Assembly (NCBI GenBank): GCA_019649035.1
Contig: BMAT01003538.1
Span: forward strand, 77,860-102,586
Direction: 5' to 3'
From: Elysia marginata
Lineage: Eukaryota; Mollusca; Gastropoda; Plakobranchidae
DNA length: 24,727 nucleotides
The number at the start of each line of letters is the position of its first letter. Positions within the stretch are counted from its first letter, which is position 1. A model generated the notes under the pieces. The model did no database searches, was not told where the DNA came from, and was given only the letters and a program-made list of their open reading frames with translations. Shown piece after piece: positions 1-8,429 of this stretch. The position numbers and the translations under genes were made by a program.

Positions 1-650
1 CAGATCGCTGTCCACCTCCACTTCGCACATGCAGTGTTTGTTTTAACACTGCTCACTGTAACAAATATTGCGGGGTTTCTATAATTTGTACTCTATTTAA
101 TTTCCTGTTAGACCATTATAACCTCCATTTAATAATCTTATTACGGAAAGACTAAACTGGTATTGCGTATTAGTTCGTGGTGTCGACTTGACCCCAGCAG
201 CGAGTGAGAGGGTCAGCACGTACTATCGTAACCAACGCTACGTTAGTTCGTGCTGTCTCAAACACTAGCAATGTGGGTTACGATAGAATCGTTTTTTGAT
301 TGTATTCTCCATATTTATTATTCGATTGTTTCGATTCTAAGATAGAAATGTAGCAAAATTACTGCTTAATCGATATATAGTTGAAACTCGATTTTGCTCA
401 ACATGTGGGTTACGATAGTTCGTGATATCTACGACGATAATATGTGAGCTAGGTAAGGAGTGTGGAGCGTTACTCCATTCCAGATCCGACCCCCCATTTT
501 TGGTTATATTTTTGGTTATACGTACCCAGAAAATACATTTTTCCGGCTCTCAGAAAAAAATTTTTTCGATGTCTTCATGGCCTCCATCATTCATGTAATC
601 TATCGATGATGAGGTTTTTTCAGACATTTGGGAATGATGATGGCTGTGTT

Positions 651-911
651 TTAAGTGCAATATAGAGTATTTTCTGGCTTTTTGTGGTACTTCATTTGCA
701 TTTTCGGGCCAGCATTATGATTTGTGACTTGAGAAACTTCACTTCTGTATTTTTTTCTGTTGCATCCTTTAGAGCTATATATTTTTGCATGGGATAGAAA
801 CTTGATTTCTATGAGACACAGTCCGCAAAAATAGTTTTCTTCCCTGCCATGTATTGTTTGGTGCAGTTGTAAGGTTGAATCCGTACATTCTTTGTAGCAG
901 TTTACGATCAT
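651..911 (-). pseudogene. Possible C2H2 zinc-finger-like fragment
   Basis: An 86-codon antisense frame. Its residues 17-34 read LHQTIHGREENYFCGLC, that is H-x3-H, a 7-residue linker, then C-x2-C. This is the spacing between adjacent C2H2 fingers (usual linker TGEKPYx). The fingers on either side are not canonical: the upstream Cys pair is spaced wrongly, and no H-x3-H follows at the usual 12 residues after the second Cys pair. No start context or splice sites were identified. It may be a relic of a zinc-finger exon or transposon protein, or a chance match. Low confidence. Confidence 0.18.
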
Positions 912-958
912 TTTGCACCTGAGAGTGACTGTCCTGTGTTATATATTTTTTTAGGATT

Positions 959-963
959 GTTAG
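959..963. repeat. Target site duplication, left copy (GTTAG)
   Basis: GTTAG directly precedes the TG of the 5' LTR and is matched by GTTAG directly after the CA of the 3' LTR at 5608-5612. A 5-bp duplication is usual for Ty3/gypsy integrases, and it fixes both outer ends of the element. Confidence 0.9.
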
Positions 964-1166
964 TGTTGTATAATTATATAATTAAGTTTAGTTGTACATT
1001 TTCATTGTCCGTACTAATAGTCTTATGTTTACGTAACATTAGCTAGTTTGTGCTTTTTGGCATTACGTCACTCTGTAAACAAAGCCCAGTAAACTATCAC
1101 GCACATGTAGCCTACTCAACGGTCTTGTCAGATCAATTGTGTTTAGTTATAAACCATAATATTACA
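964..1166 (+). repeat. 5' LTR
   Basis: 203 bp, starting TGTTGTATAATT and ending ATTACA, with TG...CA termini. It aligns without gaps to 5405-5607 with 9 differences: six scattered transitions, plus three mismatches inside the last six bases (ATTACA against TAAACA). Four of the six transitions are sites where the 3' LTR has CG and this copy has TG or CA. An AT-rich TATA-like stretch lies near the left end (GTATAATTATATAAT). Confidence 0.95.
1028..1070. promoter_or_regulatory. Two candidate bZIP sites in the LTR
   Basis: TTTACGTAAC at 1028-1037 contains the palindrome TTACGTAA, the core of PAR-bZIP/C/EBP-type sites. TTACGTCA at 1063-1070 is a CRE/ATF-like site. Both occur unchanged in the 3' LTR (about 5469-5478 and 5504-5511), and both keep their central CpG although four other CpGs of the 5' LTR are lost. 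A role in element transcription is inference from motif matches only. Confidence 0.3.
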
Positions 1167-1169
1167 TAG

Positions 1170-1179
1170 TGGCAGCGGT
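1170..1179 (+). other. Primer binding site, tRNA-Leu type
   Basis: TGGCAGCGGT begins 3 nt after the 5' LTR. It is complementary to a tRNA 3' end of ...ACCGCTGCCA, which is how I recall the acceptor of metazoan tRNA-Leu(AAG/UAG); the match stops after 10 nt. The tRNA would prime minus-strand synthesis. A 12-bp direct repeat, TAATATTACATA, lies on both sides (1157-1168 and 1187-1198). Confidence 0.75.
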
Positions 1180-1256
1180 AAGGAGTTAATATTACATATT
1201 ATACTTACTCAGTTATTGATTGAACACGCACACGTTCAGATCTTGATCTAAACACT

Positions 1257-1913
1257 ATGGCTACGTTTACCCCCGATCTCGACTGAAGTATGCCGGCAGG
1301 CGAAGCACCCGTTCGCCGCCACACCAGTTTGCCTTTACCTAAACAGTTCGACGGTACGTCCAAGCTGTGGCCACGATGGCGAGCTAGGTTTCAAAGGTTC
1401 AGGTTATGCTCCGGTTTGTCAGAAAAGCCCGACAGCGAACAAGTCGGCACTCTGCTTTACTCAATGGGTGACATCGCTTACGACATCCTCGCAGTGATAC
1501 AACTTTATAAGAGTAGAACTACATACCAGGAAACCCTCGTAGCACTCGATGCCGATTTTAACTCTACGAAGAATACTTTCTTCGCAAGAGCCCGTTTCAA
1601 CCGCAGAGTTCAGCAGCCAGGAGAGTCGGTGGATTCCTTTATCCAAGACCTCCACAAGTTAGCTGATGAATGCAGCTACCTCACCTTGAAAGATGAGCTC
1701 ATTCGGGACCGCATTGTGGTTGGTGTTAGAGATGACGACCTCTCAAAAATTCTCCAAGGCAAGCAATACCTTGATTTGAGCGAGGCCATCCGCTTAAGTC
1801 GCCAAGCAGAGGCTCGAACAGAAGGCCAAAACCTGCTCAGACCAAGGGTGGATCTCGTACAGAGAGCATTCGTTCCTCCTAAGACCACCAAGAAGTTTCT
1901 CCATCCACCTTAG
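1257..1913 (+). pseudogene. gag: gag-like capsid region of the LTR element
   Basis: The long open part starts at ATG 1290 (207 codons, to TAG 1911-1913). An ATG in the same frame at 1257 is separated from it by a TGA at 1284, so the original start may be 1257. The protein has a basic N-terminus, then a helical capsid-like region with phrases typical of Ty3/gypsy Gag: FDGTSKLWPRWRARFQRF near residue 20, and EQVGTLLYSMGD followed by a DSFIQDLHKLADECSY segment. Gag would assemble the virus-like particle. The TAG at 1911 cuts off the zinc knuckles and protease that continue in the same frame; CAG to TAG is the simplest explanation. Confidence 0.85.
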
Positions 1914-2360
1914 CAACAGCCTCCAAGATTTGGCACTGATAAGAAGTGTGGCAACTGTGGAAAGGCTCCTTTTCACAAAAAAGAGTCATGCCCAGCAAGG
2001 TCTGCAGTGTGCCACAGCTGTCACAAGAAGGGCCACTATAGCTCTGTCTGTCGCTCCACCAAGGTCAGGGCCGTAGATATAGAGAAGGAGACAGACAACT
2101 TTTTGGGCTCCATCCAGCACGTTGGAGAAACAGATGTCTGGACAGCAGAGCTGCAGATCGACGGCCATCCGTCCACCTTTAAGCTAGATACAGGTGCGGC
2201 AGTCTCTGTCGTGGGTGAGGAACTGGCAGCAGAACGTCAACTTCAACCCTGCGACAAGACCTTGAAGGGACCAGGAAACACCCCGCTAAACGTCCTAGGG
2301 TTATTCCAAGCCTGCCTGAAGTTAAAAAAAACCGGAAGATTCGCGAGGCTCTCTACGTGA
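1914..2360 (+). pseudogene. Nucleocapsid zinc knuckles and aspartic protease
   Basis: This continues the gag frame after the TAG. Two zinc knuckles appear: CGNCGKAPFHKKESC (C-x2-C-x5-H-x4-C, one residue longer than the canonical spacing) and CHSCHKKGHYSSVC (canonical CCHC). The retropepsin active site follows, with LDTGAAVSVVGEE and its catalytic Asp codon at 2187. The frame closes at TGA 2358-2360, but the C-terminal strand of the protease, including LLSGSVCSRLGLV, is found in the -1 frame from about 2330. The switch therefore falls inside the protease domain, at an eight-A run (2324-2331). The fusion of nucleocapsid and protease in one frame is seen directly; the active enzyme would have needed both frames. 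Confidence 0.88.
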
Positions 2361-3193
2361 TCAGAGGCCAGCAACACTTTCTGCTGAGTGGTTCAGTGTG
2401 TTCCAGACTGGGACTGGTAGCCCGGCTCCACAGTCTAACTCCTGAGAAACCCGACTACCGCAAAGAATTCCTTAATCTCTTTGGGGACCTAGGGAAGCTG
2501 AAGGATTCTTACACCATAAAGCTACGCCTCAACGTGCAGCCCTTCAGCATATTCGCCCCAAGGAAAATCGCCCATCCATTATTGGACAAGGTGAAAGCCG
2601 AAATCAAGCGGATGCTCGATGATGACGACATTACACCTGTCGAGCAGCCAACAGAGTGGTGCTCCGGTATTGTCGTTGTTCCAAAGGCAGACCACACTTC
2701 AGTACGGATCTGCGTGGACCTCACGGCTCTCAACAAGGCAGTACTGAGAGAAGTCCACCCACTAAGCTCTGTTGATGATGATCTTGATCGTCTCTCAGGC
2801 TCCAAAATCTTCAGCAAATTGGACGCCAGAAGCGGATTTTGGCAGATGCCACTAGATCCCCAGTCAAGACTCCTAACAACTTTCCTAACACCTTTTGGAA
2901 GATTCTGCATGAATCGTCTACCCTTTGGGATCTCTTCAGCCCCTGAAATCTTCCAACGAAGGATGTCAGAGATTCTCAAGGACATTGACGGGGTCATCTG
3001 CCACATGGACGACATTCTCATCCATTCGTCAGATCAAACAACGCACAACGAGCGTGTGAGGACTGTCCTGAAGCGTCTTCAGGAAGCTGGGTTCACCCTT
3101 AACGAGAAATGTGAATTTTCAAAGGATGAAATCAAGTTCCTTGGGCACATCATTGACGGTCGAGGCATCCAGGCTGACCCTCAAAAGGTTTAA
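2330..3193 (+). pseudogene. pol: Reverse transcriptase domain
   Basis: After the protease tail comes a typical Ty3/gypsy reverse transcriptase, which would copy element RNA into DNA. Landmarks: VPKADHTSVRICVDLTALN, then SKLDARSGFWQMPLD (first catalytic Asp, codon 2822), TPFGRFCMNRLPFGISSAPE, and HMDDILIHS, in which the MDD box at 3005-3013 stands for the usual YxDD or VDD. FTLNEKCEFSKDEIKFLGHII closes the palm/thumb part. The active-site Asp residues are intact. The frame ends at TAA 3191-3193, but coding resumes in the same frame at once, so this is a nonsense change (CAA to TAA likely), not a domain end. Confidence 0.93.
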
Positions 3194-4069
3194 GCTATTG
3201 TCAACTTCCCTGCCCCGACCAACATTACAGAATTGCAGCGGTTCCTTGGAATGATCAACCAGCTCGCAAAATTCACACCAGACGTGACTTCACGAACAGA
3301 GCCTCTTCGACAGCTGCTTAAACGGGATTCTCTGTGGTCATGGGATCATCCTCAAGATGAGTCATTTCAATCCATCAAGAAAATCTAATCTTCCACACCC
3401 GTCCTTGCCCACTATTGTGTGGGGCGAGAATCAATCATAGCTGCTGATGATTCAAATGCAGGACTAGGTGCCGTCCTCATTCAAATCCAGCCTGGTGGCT
3501 CCCGCAGGCCTGTGAGCTACATCTCCAGATCACTCACATCAGCTGAGAAGAACTATGCCGTTATCGAAAAGGAAGCTCTTGCAGCGACTTGGGCATCGGA
3601 GAGGTTTTCGGAGTACATCCTCGGCTCTAAGTACACCATTGAGACAGACCACAAGCCCCTAGTTCCGCTTCTTACAAAAAAGGAGTTGCATAAGATGTCA
3701 CCAATAATCCTACGTTTTAGGCTTCGTCTGATGCGTTTTAACCCCAACGTCTTCCACGTGTCGGGCAAGCAGCAGAAAACAGCAGATGCCCTCTTCCGTG
3801 CTCCTTTCAGCCTTCCATCAAAGGCAGACGCTGCACTTGTCAACGATGCTGACGCTATGGCACAACAAACTCTGGATAACTTGCCAGCCTCTTCATGCAA
3901 GCTTCAAGACATAATTACTCAACAACAAAGTGATCCTGAAGTCAAGGAAATACGCAAGTTCTGCCAAAGAGGATGGCCAGCATTCATGCCCCAAAACCCT
4001 TTTCTCCAGCAGTACTGGGCAAATCAACGCTACCTCACCATCTTCGATGACATTCTTCTCTTTAACCAA
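3194..4069 (+). pseudogene. pol: RT connection and RNase H domain
   Basis: In the same frame as the reverse transcriptase. The thumb/connection segment (ELQRFLGMINQLAKF) is followed by a second nonsense codon, TAA 3386-3388. RNase H then opens with IIAADDSNAGLGAVL, the usual ADAS..GLGAVL motif with Asp kept (about 3446). It continues with SAEKNYAVIEKEALA, and the ETDHKPL motif carries another catalytic Asp. The domain closes with DALFRAP, where ADALSRAP is usual. RNase H would remove the RNA strand after copying. About 80 residues of linker precede the integrase zinc finger. Apart from the stop and small substitutions it is well preserved. Confidence 0.9.
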
Positions 4070-4662
4070 CGCATAGTGGTTCCCACAAACATGCGCCTAG
4101 AGATGCTCAACAAACTCCATGAGAGCCATCTTGGCGTCACCAAATGCCGTGCGCTCGTGGAGACATCGGTATGGTGACCCAATATCTCTTCTCACATCGA
4201 AAACATGTGCTAAACTGCGACCAGTTGGTAAGGAGCCTCCTACCATCCTCATTTCCTGAACACCCTTGGTCACGAGTCGCCATGGATCTTTTCGATCTTC
4301 ACGGGAAGACATACCTCTTGCTGGTCGATTACCATTCTCGTTGGCCAGAAATTAGAGTTCTGGACCATCTAACCAGCGCCGCAGTCATTGTTAGACTGAA
4401 ATCAATGTTCGCCACCCACGGCTTTCCAGACGTCCTCGTGTCCGACAACAGCCCTCAATTTGCCAGCGCAGAGTTTCGGAAATTCACTGAGGAATTCAGC
4501 TTTACTCACACTACCAGTTCAACCCGGTACCCCCAAGCTAACGACGAGGCCGGACGTGCGGTGCAAACCATCAAGAATCTCCTGCGGAAGGCGACTGACC
4601 CATATGTTGCCCTCCATATGTACCGTGCTACACCTCTTCAAAATGGCTTCGCACCGAGTTAA
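4070..4662 (+). pseudogene. pol: Integrase zinc finger and catalytic core, catalytic Glu lost
   Basis: The HHCC finger has His codons at 4118 and 4127 (HESH) and Cys codons at 4208 and 4216. The two Cys are 5 nt apart instead of 6, so one base was lost within 4211-4215 and the core continues in the next frame. A TGA at 4175 stands where the family has the second Trp of VWWP. The core carries the first Asp in AMDLFDLHG (codon 4285) and the second in SDNSPQF (codon 4444). The third acidic residue should lie 36 codons on, at 4552-4554, where the codon is GGA (Gly) in NDEAGR. Integrase would insert element DNA; this copy could not even with frames intact. It ends at TAA 4660-4662. Confidence 0.92.
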
Positions 4663-5162
4663 CTTCTGATGGGCAGGAAATTAAATACCAAACTGCCTTC
4701 TCTTCACAGATCACCGCATGTCAAGCCCAACCTTCCTTCGCTCATTGAGAAGGAGCAGAGATACAGGGATAATCAACGAGACAACTACAACAGACGTCAT
4801 GCTGTCCAAAAAGCTCCTGAGCTTCAGCCTGGTGACGCTGTGTACATCAATGATTTGAAAAGACCTGGGTCCATCATCAACCGACATCCAAATCCTCGCT
4901 CTTACATTTTCAACACAGAGCAGGGGACAATCCGCCGCAATCGTGCACACCTTGTGGCAACACCAACCCCTGCCCGGTCACCCCGGCTCTTACTCCTAGT
5001 GTCCCGGAGGCTTCTCCCAGGCCTCACAGTGTTCCTAGAACTGTTCCATCAACCACCAGCTAGACGAGCCCCGAGATGCAGCCTACCGTGCCAGCCCAAG
5101 AGCAGCCTCGATTGACCAGATCAGGAAGAGCCATAATTCCACCAAAGAGACTTGACCTTTAG
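4663..5162 (+). pseudogene. pol: Integrase C-terminal region and pol tail
   Basis: After TAA 4660 the frame continues with LLMGRKLNTKLPSL, a segment usual after the integrase core. A basic region (RDNQRDNYNRRHAVQKAPEL) and a beta-rich tail with PGDAVYINDLKRPG and RNRAHLV follow. Near 4978-4984, in a CCCC run, the sense frame changes: the downstream frame is Pro/Ser-rich, has a TAG at 5061, and ends with a TRSGR..PPKRLDL-like motif and TAG 5160-5162. That closing motif is common in this group, so 5162 is taken as the original end of pol. The Leu-rich tail read in the first frame after about 4980 is an artefact of the frame change. Confidence 0.82.
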
Positions 5163-5391
5163 TTAGATCATACTCTACTCTTAGTGGAAGCTATTTTTGT
5201 GTTTGTTCTCGGTCGTTACGCATCCATCACGTGTTTGTCAATTAATGGTTGAAATTGTGTGCTTGTGTACATTCTTAGAAAGAAAACACTAGTCCTACAG
5301 ATAATGTCCATTCTACATCATATAAATTGAAACTGAGGAAAACCATTATTGTAGCCTGTAGAATAGAAACTCATGAACATTTGGATAACTC
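5163..5391 (+). other. Untranslated 3' region of the LTR element
   Basis: AT-rich DNA between the pol stop and the polypurine tract. No env-like or other coding content is seen. Confidence 0.7.
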
Positions 5392-5404
5392 AAAAGGGGA
5401 GAGA
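5392..5404 (+). other. Polypurine tract
   Basis: AAAAGGGGAGAGA, 13 uninterrupted purines, directly abuts the TG of the 3' LTR. This is the expected site of plus-strand priming. Confidence 0.9.
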
Positions 5405-5607
5405 TGTTGTATAATTATATAATCAAGTTTAGTTGTACGTTTTCATTGTCCGTACTAATAGTCTTACGTTTACGTAACATTAGCTAGTTCGCGCTTTTTG
5501 GCATTACGTCACTCTGTAAACAAAGCCCAGTAAACTATCACGCACATGTAGCCTACTCAACGGTCTTGTCAGATCAATTGTGTTTAGTTATAAATCATAA
5601 TTAAACA
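5405..5607 (+). repeat. 3' LTR
   Basis: 203 bp with TG...CA ends (TGTTGT...TAAACA). It keeps nine CpG dinucleotides, four of which are TG or CA in the 5' copy. The right end is fixed by GTTAG at 5608-5612. Confidence 0.95.
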
Positions 5608-5612
5608 GTTAG
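5608..5612. repeat. Target site duplication, right copy (GTTAG)
   Basis: Matches 959-963 exactly. Confidence 0.9.
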
Positions 5613-6239
5613 GTAGCTAGGCATAAAGTCTTTCCACTCATCAAAGACTTCTGTTTGTTGGGAGTATCCCAATTCTGATTAAGTAAGGTATTGTTGTAAT
5701 TGAAGATTTCCAGTCCTACTTACTACGGACACATTTGCTAATATCAAGGGAAAAAACTGTGGTTTTTTCGAAAACTTGTGTGTTAGATGTATAACGTCCC
5801 TTGAGTTGGATTGAGATAAAAGAAATTGTGATCAAATGGAAATAATTCTAATCTAGGTGTCTTATTTGAAGTTCTCGGTATGGTTCAGCTATTTTTGTTA
5901 TTTTTCCTTGGCGTCAGACTGTCGTCGTCTAATTTTACGCCATAGATAGGAAATTTAATGTGATTATCACAATTTATGCACGATAGTGGAAGATCATGCT
6001 TGAAATCTCTCATCCAGACGTCTGACGTCTCCAGATCTTTGTTGCTACCGCAGTGGTTCAGATTAGGAGTGTTCTCACCTAAGGTTACGGCGGCCTAAAT
6101 GAAAAGTGATAACACACACAGTTCGGTTTTCCAGAAAAGATTCGGGCCAGACCGCTACATTGTTTTAAACTACTGTCAGAAATCGTTCTAAAGTTATTAG
6201 TATCTTATACTGGTCGCTTATGATCAAGATAACCTATAG
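5613..6239. other. Non-coding DNA between LTR element and hAT relic
   Basis: No coding content is recognised on either strand. A perfect interrupted palindrome, AGACGTC-T-GACGTCT, lies at 6016-6030. Part of this stretch could be the eroded 3' end of the hAT element, but no terminal repeat was found. Confidence 0.4.
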
Positions 6240-7531
6240 TAGATAGCCTATCTACAATGTGGTCGGTATGTGCAAGGCTAAAGGTCAGATCTAGCCCCAG
6301 CTCTAAGTCTGTTATTGATGGGTTGTGAAAGCTGTTAGATCTTGCCTCATTCTTTATTCTTTCCTGTCTTGAAAATTGTCTTTTGCCCCTGCAGTTGTCG
6401 CCAACAGACTAATAAAATGAAAAGTTTGAGGGTGATATCGACGTTGAAGAAACTGCTTCAATATTATATTTTGTGAGCACATTATATATTTCTTGGTGTC
6501 CATGTTTTTCTTTTTCAGGACATATTTCTTTCAGATATCTTTTAAAGTGCGCAAGTTCACTCGCTAACCCTGGTCACATCATTCCGGTATTGTTCAGTGA
6601 GTGTCTTTTAACGTTGTCTTGAGTTTTTATTCTGCTTGTACTTAATTCTTGCAAGATCTAAAATTCCCCTGACACTTCTTTGTATCCACTTGCTTTTTTC
6701 ATAAGATTGACTGATAGAGCGTCAGTTGTAAAAAAAATAATTTTTACCTTGAAGTTTTCATTTGTAGTTATGTTGCCTACTAGGTCGAGAAGGGGCATCA
6801 CATGCATGTGTTATTCTTTGCTTTTAGGGGGTTTTGCAAACAAAACAGGGCAATGTTTGCAATGCATTTTGCTCAGTTCCGTCAAAGCTGTCCAAAGTAA
6901 GTTGTTGAGACAAAGGCTTGCTGAGAAATATAAAGATTTGTACAAGTATTCACAGTCACCTGAGGATTCTGCAATGTCTTGCTGAATTTGTGGAAACGTC
7001 GAAGTAGAAATGTCCAAAGATGTAGTATGAAACAAACTCCAATTCTTCCATCTTATGTTGCAGAGCTTCGGTCTGTTGTCTGGTATCAACCTTCCCATTA
7101 GTATCACCTTGAATGCTTTGCAAAGCTTCTATTAGTTGAAGTAGCTACCTTTAACTGCAGAAGTAGACATTGCAGCAGCCCCCCCAACTTGTATCAGATA
7201 AATGTTGAACGAATCTTGACTCTGAGGATAAGAAGCGTTTAAGAGTGGTCCATCATTTTGTGGAAACAGAGAAGAAACAACATAATTCGTTTACAATCTC
7301 AAAGAAACTAATGGATCAACAGCGGTATGCCCTATAAGGTTAAGATAATGCCCGGCGCAGGGAATGAATTTTGTAATTTGTTTTTCTCCAAAATTCTCTG
7401 TTCAAGGTCATTATACTTTCCAGACATGTTGGCTGCATTGTCGCATGGCTGACCTCTTTACTGAAATCGATTCCAATTCCATCCAAATAGTTTAAAAGCA
7501 GCCCTGCTAAGCCATTTCCCGGGCATTCTTG
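6240..7531 (-). pseudogene. Decayed hAT transposase (ZMYM1-like, DUF4371 type)
   Basis: No single frame is long, but reading the minus strand through frame changes gives successive blocks in the order of this family. Block 1, GNGLAGLLLNYLDGIGIDF (7522-7463). Block 2, RGQPCDNAANMSGKYNDLEQ (from about 7457), where the family reads GQ.YDNAANMSGKYNG. Block 3, IPCAGHYLNLIGHTAVD (7365-7315), the usual PCAGHSLNLVG motif. Block 4, FFEIVNELCCFFSVSTK followed by TGA and WTTLKRFL (about 7305-7230). Block 5, HLSDTSW. Block 6, LIEALQSIQGDTNGKVDTRQ (about 7140-7080). Block 7, FHKFSKTLQNPQVTV (about 6996-6950). A weaker C-terminal trace, IYNVLTKYNIEAV, lies near 6500-6455. At least four frame changes and several stops make it inactive. 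The family uses an RNase H-like DDE core. The N-terminus is missing. Blocks 1-4 are secure; the part below about 6890 is tentative. Confidence 0.8.
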
Positions 7532-7539
7532 AAGTTTTA

Positions 7540-7735
7540 AAATTGCAAAATACCTTTGTGATTGGTTAGCACAAAAACTTAAATGAGAAGATATTAGTAA
7601 GTTTTCGGACATAAAAGATCTAATAGAACCATGATTTAGTTGTTGATAAAATTCAAAACCGCAGAGTGAAGCTATGTTACAAAACGTATGTTATCCCTGG
7701 GCCCTTTTGTGCAAAAGTACAAGTGGGGCTCAACT
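7540..7735 (-). repeat. Inverted partial copy of the 8.4-9.2 kb repeat
   Basis: Read on the minus strand, this segment contains GGGCCCAGGGATAACATACG, GTTTTGTAACAT, AAATCATGGTTCTATTAGAT, then CCGAAAACTTACTAAT and ACCAATCACAAAGGTAT. All reappear in the same order, with substitutions, on the plus strand within 8430-8950. The copy stops within about 10 bp of where hAT transposase homology begins, so the repeat and the hAT relic may belong to one element or share an insertion boundary. It carries no recognisable coding sequence. Confidence 0.75.
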
Positions 7736-8429
7736 TAAAAAACACCGTTGGATTGTACGACTGTGGGACTGTCGTCGCTGGATATTCGCCGTCGGATTTG
7801 AAGCCTATAAGTATTTTATCGAGTTCAAACTTTATTATGTTCTGGCCAAACCCAGTGTAATTGTTAGGGTATTCTATTATCTGGGAGTAATTAGCTTTTT
7901 GGGTTTGTGTAACTTGGGTTAGCATTTTTAGGTAGTAATTTGAGAATTCTTGTTGCAGTTGTTTGCTCTATAATCTTATTTGAACGCTACTCTGCCTCTC
8001 TGTCCTTCCTTTATTATATATCCGTCATTTATGTGTTTACCTAAATTCACCTTTTTTGCCTTTTATTGTATAGTTGACTTTTGATAATAATACACTTTTG
8101 CTCTAGACTGACAGCTCTCTAGTTGAGTTCGTGATTTATTTAGATTTGTTTTTCTTGTTGTGGTGGTTTAACCCAGGTTGTTTTGAGCGTGAATTTGCCC
8201 TAACACAGGTGTTATGCCAATGCCTTGTTCTCTATGTGTCATATTATAAGCTTCGCCATAGCTACGCCATGAGTGAGATTTTCTGTAAACATTTTCTTTT
8301 TTTTTATACGCCTCAGGTTTTGTTTGGTTTAGTTAGAATACTAATATACTGATACTAATTGTAGGGCCTACCCATCAACAAGGGCATACACAGTGTCTAA
8401 CCACTTAGACGGATGCCACTTAAACTGAT
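7736..8429. other. Non-coding spacer
   Basis: AT-rich DNA without recognisable genes. The overlapping open frames at 7666-7925 on both strands fall partly in the inverted repeat copy and lack homology I can recognise. Confidence 0.4.

Larger units (their letters stand above)
1..963. other. Non-coding left flank with local repeats
   Basis: No gene is supported in this AT-rich stretch. Visible structure: a perfect 8-bp stem with a 6-nt loop at 31-52 (GCAGTGTT / AACACTGC); the phrase GTGGGTTACGATAG at about 273 and 404, with an inverted partial copy (CTATCGTAACC) near 224; and TTAGTTCGTG at about 171 and 244. These point to a small old repeat at roughly 170-430 that I cannot name. The short open frame at 462-665 has no recognisable content. 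The sequence ends at the LTR element's target duplication. Confidence 0.5.
964..5607 (+). mobile_element. Ty3/gypsy LTR retrotransposon, structurally complete, coding-dead
   Basis: The 4,644-bp element runs: LTR, primer binding site, gag with zinc knuckles, protease, reverse transcriptase, RNase H, integrase, polypurine tract, LTR. The order PR-RT-RH-IN defines Ty3/gypsy; HMDD at the RT active site and tRNA-Leu-like priming fit the metazoan Mag/SURL-type group (family knowledge; clade not tested by a tree). No env-like frame is present. The inside is clearly more GC-rich than the flanks. Breaks seen: TGA 1284, TAG 1911, frame change at the A8 run 2324-2331, TAA 3191, TAA 3386, TGA 4175, a 1-nt loss within 4211-4215, TAA 4660, frame change near 4978-4984, TAG 5061. 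It cannot move by itself. The intact GTTAG duplication shows the copy sits where it first integrated. Confidence 0.95.

Noticed and set aside
2509-3021. 170-codon antisense frame opposite the reverse transcriptase
   Set aside because: Shadow of the pol coding strand; the sense frame carries all RT motifs.
6016-6030. Perfect interrupted palindrome AGACGTC-T-GACGTCT as a regulatory site
   Set aside because: Short, isolated, in transposon-rich DNA with no gene nearby; kept only as a note.
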